From assembly GCA_021780095.1 (NCBI GenBank), contig JAJXZK010000090.1:1-19736 (forward strand): 19,736 nucleotides of DNA, read 5' to 3'. The notes under the pieces are model-generated. The model did not search any database. It was not told where the DNA came from and saw only the letters and a program-made list of their open reading frames with translations. Positions 14,968 to 19,736 of this stretch are shown piece after piece. Position numbers and translations under genes: made by a program. The stretch comes from Acidobacteriota bacterium (GTDB lineage Bacteria; Acidobacteriota; Terriglobia; Terriglobales; Acidobacteriaceae). The first letter of the stretch is position 1; each line of letters opens with the position of its first letter.

Positions 14968-16320
14968 TTATTTGCGATTCTTCTTCCGCAGCTGTTCGAT
15001 TTCTTCCATGCGCTGCTGCAGCATCTTCTCGCGGCCGCGATCGGTCGGCTGATAATATTTGTGCCCAATCAATCCTGGCGGCAGGCAATCCATATCGGAC
15101 ACCGCGCCTTCTTCATCGTGCGCATAACGATAGCCCTTGCCATAGTCGAGAGATTCCATCAGCCGCGTAGGCGCGTTGCGCAGATGCAGCGGAACGGGCT
15201 CGGCGCGCGTTCGTTCCACGTCCCGCGTGACCGAGCCATACGCGGTGTAGAGCGCGTTCGACTTGGGTGCCAGCGCCAGATAGACCGCCGCCTGGGCCAG
15301 CGCGAGATCGCCTTCCGGACTGCCTAAGAAATCCATGGAGTCGCGCGCGGACAGCGTCAGGTTCAGCGCTTCTGGCGCGGCGAGGCCAACGTCTTCAGAC
15401 GCCATCCGGACCAGCCGGCGCGCCAGGTACATCGGGTCTTCGCCAGAGCGCAGCATGCGCGCCAGCCAGTACAGCGCTGCATCCGGATCGCTGTTGCGAA
15501 TGGATTTATGCAGGGCCGAAATCAGGTTGTAATGTTCCTCGCCGCTCTTGTCGTAGAGCAGCGTTTTCTGCTGCACGGCATTGGCAATCAGCTGGCCATC
15601 CAGACTTGTCTGACCCGAGCTCGCCGCCAGCCGCACCGCAGCTTCCAGCACGTTGTAGGCACGGCGAACATCCCCGTTCGAATATCCAGCAATCACGTTC
15701 AGCGCATCTTCCGGCGCAGTGATCCCGAATCCGCCAAGCCCTCGCTCTTTGTCGGTGAGCGCCCGGTGCAGCAGCGTGACAATTTGCTCATCGCTCAGCG
15801 CCTCCAGCACATACACGCGGCAGCGGGAGAGAAGGGCCGCATTCAATTCGAAGGACGGGTTCTCCGTGGTCGCGCCGATCAGTCGAATCGCTCCTCGCTC
15901 GACATACGGCAAAAACGCATCCTGCTGGCTGCGATTGAAGCGATGAATTTCATCCACGAACAGGATCGTGCGCATTCCGGCAGAAGCCGCCTGATCCGCT
16001 TCCGCCATGACCTGCTTAATCTCTTTGATCCCGCTCACAACTGCGGAAAACTCGATGAACGTGGCCTTGGTGGTGTGCGCGATGATTTTAGCCAGCGTGG
16101 TTTTTCCCACTCCCGGCGGTCCCCAAAGAATCATCGACGTGGTGTCATCTGTTTCCAGTTGAAGGCGCAGCGCCTTGCCGGGCCCGAGCAAATGTTCCTG
16201 CCCAACGAACTCATCCAACGTGCGCGGACGCATCCGTTCCGCCAGCGGTCGCTGACGCAAATCGGAAGGCGTGTCGTTGGAATACGCGGGATCGCCCGGA
16301 AGTGCATCGAACAGGCTCAT
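14968..16320 (-). CDS. rarA: replication-associated recombination protein A (MgsA/RarA AAA+ ATPase)
   Basis: RarA is a tetrameric clamp-loader-like ATPase acting at stalled replication forks. The 450-aa protein shows Walker A GPPGVGKT (67-74), Walker B ILFVDEIH (119-126) and sensor 1 GATTENPSFELN (149-160) with the nearby SRCRVY arginine finger. The C-terminal region has ALHKSIRNSDPDAALYWLARM and the signature DYGKGYRYAHD. Length matches the family. The ATG at 16320 overlaps the stop of the upstream RNA methyltransferase (ATGA). It converges on dsbD with only 15 bases between the stops, so antisense termination is tight; a 5-bp ATCGC/GCGAT hairpin there is too weak to call. Confidence 0.95.
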   Translation of the reverse strand: MSLFDALPGDPAYSNDTPSDLRQRPLAERMRPRTLDEFVGQEHLLGPGKALRLQLETDDTTSMILWGPPGVGKTTLAKIIAHTTKATFIEFSAVVSGIKEIKQVMAEADQAASAGMRTILFVDEIHRFNRSQQDAFLPYVERGAIRLIGATTENPSFELNAALLSRCRVYVLEALSDEQIVTLLHRALTDKERGLGGFGITAPEDALNVIAGYSNGDVRRAYNVLEAAVRLAASSGQTSLDGQLIANAVQQKTLLYDKSGEEHYNLISALHKSIRNSDPDAALYWLARMLRSGEDPMYLARRLVRMASEDVGLAAPEALNLTLSARDSMDFLGSPEGDLALAQAAVYLALAPKSNALYTAYGSVTRDVERTRAEPVPLHLRNAPTRLMESLDYGKGYRYAHDEEGAVSDMDCLPPGLIGHKYYQPTDRGREKMLQQRMEEIEQLRKKNRK

Positions 16321-17144
16321 GGCTTGCCTTCGAGGGATGCGAAGCTGCGTTGCCGCGATGCCTCATAGAGCGCAATGGACGCGGCGATGGCGGCATTCAA
16401 CGATTCCACGGCGCCCGGACAGGGGACGTGAAGATTGCCGTCGCAGAACGTCAAAATCTCCTCCGAAATCCCCGCGCCTTCATTTCCAATGGCAAATGCG
16501 ATTGGGCCGCGCAAGTCGGCCTCGAAAATGGAAGCTCCAGCATTAGCAACGCAGGCGTAGATAGGAATCCGTTTCTCCGCCAGATGCCGCAGCGGCGATA
16601 CATCCGTCAGCGAAACGACAGGGAGCCGAAAACTGGACCCCGCCGAGGCGCGCAGCGCTTTCTGGTTCCACGGGCTAACGCTACCTGATGTCAGCAGAAC
16701 TCCGCTGGCAGCGAACGCCTCGGCCGAACGAATGATCGTGCCCACATTACCCGGATCCTGCAGCCCTGCCAGAATCACCAGGCGAGGTTCCTCTGCGGCA
16801 AGCATCGATTCCAGCGTCCATTCGGGCGCTTTCACCAGCGCGGCGATCCCCTGCGGAGTGTCGGTAGCGCAGGCATGGTCGAACGCGTCAGCAGCGACCG
16901 TCAAAAGCTTTACGCGGCCAAGGAAGGACCTCTCTCTCTCCTCGACGCGATCCTCCCGCAGGAACACGGTATCGAATCGCAGTCCGCTGCGCTCCGCTTC
17001 CTGCACCAAGTGATCGCCTTCAATGGCGATCAGGCCGTCCGGCCCGATCCCCGGATGCAGCAGGCGCTGGCGCAAATCCTTCAGCCGCGCATTTTGGCGG
17101 CTGCGGATGATTTCAGGGGAAGCGGAGGCCACAAAGTCCGGCAT
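16317..17144 (-). CDS. TrmH/SpoU-family RNA 2'-O-methyltransferase
   Basis: The 275-aa protein is a SPOUT (trefoil knot) methyltransferase acting on rRNA or tRNA ribose. An N-terminal substrate-binding domain begins EIIRSRQNARLKDLR. Motif 1 is LQDPGNVGTIIRSAEAF (128-144), motif 2 FAIGNEGAGIS (217-227) and motif 3 ESLNAAIAASIALYE (247-261). Which nucleotide it modifies cannot be told. The start at the ATG 17144 fits the family's N-terminus; an earlier ATG at 17237 would add 31 unrelated residues. Ribosome sites of both are poor. The stop overlaps the rarA start by four bases. Confidence 0.9.
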   Translation of the reverse strand: MPDFVASASPEIIRSRQNARLKDLRQRLLHPGIGPDGLIAIEGDHLVQEAERSGLRFDTVFLREDRVEERERSFLGRVKLLTVAADAFDHACATDTPQGIAALVKAPEWTLESMLAAEEPRLVILAGLQDPGNVGTIIRSAEAFAASGVLLTSGSVSPWNQKALRASAGSSFRLPVVSLTDVSPLRHLAEKRIPIYACVANAGASIFEADLRGPIAFAIGNEGAGISEEILTFCDGNLHVPCPGAVESLNAAIAASIALYEASRQRSFASLEGKP

Positions 17145-17300
17145 ATCTCGCGATTTTACGCCCGCGAATGCGGGCCGCTCGGGTCCGCGCCGATATTCGA
17201 ACGCTCCAAGCTTCGACGAACGGGTATCATGGATCAAGCTCGAAAATATTTTTAGCCTTCAAACTCTTCGGGCTACAACTCGCAGACGTGGAGAAATCGT
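17145..17300. other. intergenic region between RNA methyltransferase and tsaC
   Basis: A 156-base divergent gap that should hold promoters for both directions. The A/T-rich run around 17239-17253 is a candidate promoter area, but I cannot align convincing -35 and -10 boxes. No RNA gene or repeat is seen. Confidence 0.35.
17290..17293 (+). promoter_or_regulatory. ribosome binding site fixing the TTG start of tsaC
   Basis: GGAG lies seven bases before the TTG at 17301. It makes that rare start credible, and no better start is nearby. Confidence 0.6.
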
Positions 17301-17942
17301 TTGTCAGCGGAAATACTGCGCGTGCAGCCGGATGAACCGGAGCCGGAGAAGATCGAGTACATTGTGCGCTGCCTGCAAGCGGGGAACGTCGTTGGCTTGC
17401 CGACCGACACCTTCTATGGCCTGGCCGTCGACCCCGTCAACCTGCATGCCGTCGAATTGATTTACGAAATCAAGATGCGGCTGCGCCACAAGCCGCTTTC
17501 CCTGCTGTTGGCCGATGTCGCCCAGGCCTATGAAATTGCACGCAACCTCGACTCCCAGTTTGACCGCCTCGCGGAACGCTTCTGGCCCGGTCCTCTCACC
17601 GTGATCGTGCGTGCGGGAACTCGCTTGCCGCTGCGGGTCACTGCGAACACGGGGAATGTCGCCTTGCGGGTCCCGGACGCATCCATTCCGCGGGCCGTAG
17701 TTCGAATGCTGGGGCTGCCGGTTACAGCGACCTCCGCCAACGCTTTTGGCGCCCCAGAATGTACACACGCCGTCGGAGTGCGCGATCAGCTTGGCGATCG
17801 CCTGCCTTTAATTGTCGATGGAGGTCCAACTGGGCGAAGCCTTCCGACCACCATTGTCGATCTGTCAGCCGGCCCCGGAACCTGGCAGATTCTCCGTGAG
17901 GGCGCAATTCCAACGCATGAGATCGCTTTCGCGCTGCAGTAG
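17301..17942 (+). CDS. tsaC: threonylcarbamoyl-AMP synthase (TsaC/YrdC/Sua5 family)
   Basis: It makes L-threonylcarbamoyl-AMP from threonine, bicarbonate and ATP, the first step of t6A37 formation on ANN-decoding tRNAs. The 213-aa protein is a single YrdC domain: LPTDTFYGLA (33-42), the basic substrate loop KMRLRHKPL (58-66), FWPGPLT (94-100), ALRVPD (121-126), TSAN (144-147), PTTIVD (182-187) and REGAI (199-203). The basic loop deviates from the usual KGRP form (Met and Leu in place of Gly and Pro), but its Lys and Arg are kept. No Sua5 C-terminal domain is present, as in TsaC. The TTG start has a GGAG seven bases upstream. The next gene begins 14 bases later. Confidence 0.93.
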   Translation: MSAEILRVQPDEPEPEKIEYIVRCLQAGNVVGLPTDTFYGLAVDPVNLHAVELIYEIKMRLRHKPLSLLLADVAQAYEIARNLDSQFDRLAERFWPGPLTVIVRAGTRLPLRVTANTGNVALRVPDASIPRAVVRMLGLPVTATSANAFGAPECTHAVGVRDQLGDRLPLIVDGGPTGRSLPTTIVDLSAGPGTWQILREGAIPTHEIAFALQ

Positions 17943-17956
17943 CGGAGTCTCAAGGG

Positions 17957-18628
17957 ATGCGCGACATCGAACCCGAAGAATCCGATGGGGAAGACGACTA
18001 CGGCCCAGAGCCGAGTGGAACCCGCAGGATCGTGCGCCGGGTGTTGCGCGGCATCGTCACCGCTGTGCTGCTGGCCTGCTTTGCCTGGTTCTGGTGGCTG
18101 TTTATCGAAATACGGACAACCTCCTACACCATCCAGACCCTGCCCGCAGATGCCATCGCAGTGTTCGGCGCCGCGGAGTACAACGGCCGCCCGTCGCCTG
18201 TCTTACATGCTCGGCTGGAGCATGCGCTGGATCTGTACCGGCGTGGATTAGCTCCACTGCTGATTTCTCTTGGAGGCGGCGCCGAAGCGCAATACGATCC
18301 GCAAATGAGTGAGGGTGCAGTGGGCCGCGATTTCTTTCTGACCCAGGGTGTGCCCGATCGCAGAATTATCGCGGAAACCACCAGCAGCAATACCGAGGAG
18401 TCTGTTGACCGGCTGGCCGCGATTGCAAAAGAAAATCATCTGCAGACCATCCTGGTCGTTAGCGATGGAACTCACATGTTTCGCGTTCGCGAATTATGTC
18501 GGGCCAAAGGGCTGCATGTCCTGCTTTCTCCGCGAGAACCGGGCAAATCCGTCAATCAGCTTGAGATCGTGGAGCGATATCTGCATGAGATGGCCAGCTA
18601 CACACTTTGGCGATTGCATCTGCACTGA
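17957..18628 (+). CDS. YdcF/ElyC-type DUF218 membrane protein
   Basis: The 223-aa protein has a charged N-terminus (DIEPEESDGEDDYGPEP), one hydrophobic span (about 32-51, VTAVLLACFAWFWWLFI) and a DUF218 domain. The domain starts at about 64 with ADAIAVFGAAEYNGRPSPVL and holds LGGGAE, the Glu/Met segment before GVPDRRIIAE, and SNTEESVDRL. Members such as ElyC and SanA act at the cell envelope, affecting peptidoglycan or permeability; the reaction is unknown. It lies 14 bases after tsaC and is probably cotranscribed. AAGGG directly touches the ATG at 17957, so the true start may lie a few codons further in. Confidence 0.87.
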   Translation: MRDIEPEESDGEDDYGPEPSGTRRIVRRVLRGIVTAVLLACFAWFWWLFIEIRTTSYTIQTLPADAIAVFGAAEYNGRPSPVLHARLEHALDLYRRGLAPLLISLGGGAEAQYDPQMSEGAVGRDFFLTQGVPDRRIIAETTSSNTEESVDRLAAIAKENHLQTILVVSDGTHMFRVRELCRAKGLHVLLSPREPGKSVNQLEIVERYLHEMASYTLWRLHLH

Positions 18629-18761
18629 TAGGCTGCGCGGAAGAGTCGGGAATCGCCCTCTGGAGCTTCTGTCGATCGACCTCAGGAAAGCTTGCGCCCA
18701 TCCCGCGAAAACATCGACGCTGATTTACAATCTTGACAGCTTCAATCGATTGTTGGAAACC
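18629..18761 (+). other. intergenic region upstream of the propeller lipoprotein
   Basis: A 133-base gap. TACAAT at 18726-18731 resembles a -10 box but no -35 box is placed well before it; TTGACA at 18733-18738 has no matching -10 ahead of the start. No hairpin terminator for the YdcF gene was recognised. Confidence 0.3.
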
Positions 18762-19736
18762 ATGGGGTATTCACGAGTGTTGTCAGTTTTTGGGCGAAGA
18801 AGGCCCTGGAAATTATTGGGATCGAGTGTCATTTTCGCCTTCATGCTGGGCTGCGGAGACATTTACCGTCCTGTCGTCACGAGCATCCCCCCGGTCGAAC
18901 CGTCGTCTCAGCCGACCAAGTACGCGATCGTCACCTCCTGCGGCAACAACACCAACGTCTCGGCACCGACCATCGACCAGATTTGCTCGACCAGCAATGT
19001 GCCGGGATATGGATCGCTGGTGGATTTTTCCGGCGACTCGCTGGCGATTCGACTGAATCTGGGGAGCGGACCGCGTTGGGTGGGACTCGCCCCCAACAGC
19101 AACGGCAGCGGCGGAATCGTCTACAACACCAATGACGATGGAACGGTAACCAACTTCAGCATCTCCACCACGGTGGAAAGCCACCAGGTGTATTCCAGCA
19201 CGCTGCTGGCCAATGCTGACCCCAGCACGATGCTGTCGACCCGGAATTATCTGTATGTCTCGCAGACTGGTCGCGGCTCGGTCGAGGTGATGAAAACCGC
19301 GAATGGAGCGTTTTCGCCCGCCGGTTTTCTTGAAATTCCTCTCAAGGATCCCAACAATTCATCTGCCCTGCAGTACCCGGTCAACATGGTCGGCAATCGA
19401 ACGGCGCAACGCATCTATGCGATCAGCTATGCGGATAACGGGCTGCCCGCGCCCAGATGTCCGGGCTCCAATTCTCCCGGTGTCGCCACCGGAATTGAAA
19501 CATCGACCAATACTCCATCTTCCAACCTGCCGCTCGGGCTTTGTCCGGTGTATGGCGTGATGAGTTCGGATAACCGTCGCGTCTTCATTCTGAACCAGGG
19601 CAGCGGTACGGTCTCGGTGATTGATAGCCAGCAGAACCAGATTGACAAAAGTGCAAACCTGATTAGCAACCAGCCGGGTGTACCGGCGGGCCAGATTGCG
19701 GTTGGACAGGGTCCTGTCTGGGCAGACATTTACAAT
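18762..19736 (+). CDS. beta-propeller lipoprotein, YVTN/lactonase-like (3' end missing)
   Basis: The frame from the ATG at 18762 stays open for 325 codons and runs off the right edge. After a basic stretch (GRRRPWKL) comes a hydrophobic run ending FAFMLGCGD, a likely lipobox with Cys31, so the protein should be diacylated and would then be a substrate of Lnt. The mature part is Ser/Asn/Thr-rich with repeating beta segments such as NYLYVSQTGRGSVEVM and RRVFILNQGSGTVSVIDS, which match the YVTN or lactonase-type propeller blade pattern. Such proteins are common surface or periplasmic proteins of unknown ligand. GGA five bases before the ATG is a moderate ribosome site. Several Cys (in TSCGNN, QICSTS, PRCPGS, GLCPVY) could form disulfides, perhaps with DsbD help. 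Confidence 0.82.
   Translation, partial: MGYSRVLSVFGRRRPWKLLGSSVIFAFMLGCGDIYRPVVTSIPPVEPSSQPTKYAIVTSCGNNTNVSAPTIDQICSTSNVPGYGSLVDFSGDSLAIRLNLGSGPRWVGLAPNSNGSGGIVYNTNDDGTVTNFSISTTVESHQVYSSTLLANADPSTMLSTRNYLYVSQTGRGSVEVMKTANGAFSPAGFLEIPLKDPNNSSALQYPVNMVGNRTAQRIYAISYADNGLPAPRCPGSNSPGVATGIETSTNTPSSNLPLGLCPVYGVMSSDNRRVFILNQGSGTVSVIDSQQNQIDKSANLISNQPGVPAGQIAVGQGPVWADIYN

Noticed and set aside
15508..16368. 286-codon plus-strand ORF
   Set aside because: Antisense to rarA with intact AAA+ motifs.
1..19736. Phage, transposon, CRISPR, toxin-antitoxin or tRNA genes
   Set aside because: No repeat array, transposase, integrase, attachment repeats or cloverleaf were visible in the gaps or genes.

Overview
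This window looks like a stretch of ordinary bacterial chromosome, moderately GC-rich by eye and densely packed with genes on both strands. No phage, insertion sequence, CRISPR array, tRNA or rRNA was seen. The mix of genes recalls Acidobacteriota, class Terriglobia (Koribacter-like relatives). It includes a MenC/NAAAR-type enolase, an orphan ThiO, a UPF0173 hydrolase, a small basic GRPK protein, an ScsB-like DsbD, RarA, and a beta-propeller lipoprotein of the YVTN kind. This assignment is inference from gene style, not from a marker gene search.

Layout. Bases 1-1086 hold the 3' end of menC (+), which runs off the left edge. It collides tail to tail, with a 130-base overlap, with an exported protein of unknown function (2072-957, -). 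A divergent region leads to a SAM-methyltransferase-like protein (2311-2964, +) and thiO (3035-4090, +). A cytochrome P450 (5487-4123, -) converges on thiO and is divergent from a UPF0173 metallo-hydrolase (5603-6313, +). A perfect 10-bp hairpin (6350-6374) separates that gene from a small basic protein (6651-6394, -). Next comes a large APC-type permease with a soluble C-terminal domain (9238-6824, -). A 43-residue single-span membrane microprotein (9500-9369, -) lies just upstream of it.

Bases 9589-14952 (+) look like one operon: lnt (lipoprotein N-acylation), prfB with its programmed +1 frameshift, a CoA-binding YccU-like protein, and dsbD. Spacings are 6 nt or less, or a 4-nt overlap, apart from a short prfB-to-CoA gap. 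Two of its products act in the envelope (Lnt and DsbD), and one is a translation factor. Converging on dsbD is an rRNA/tRNA methyltransferase-rarA pair (17144-14968, -) joined by an ATGA overlap. Finally tsaC (17301-17942, +), a YdcF/DUF218 membrane protein (17957-18628, +) and a beta-propeller lipoprotein cut by the right edge (18762 onward, +) follow.

Most of the window is housekeeping. The points that most deserve attention are the 43-aa microprotein beside the two-domain permease, the clear prfB recoding site, the read-through-like tail of the exported protein into menC, and the cluster of TTG starts. I see no convincing new multi-gene system.
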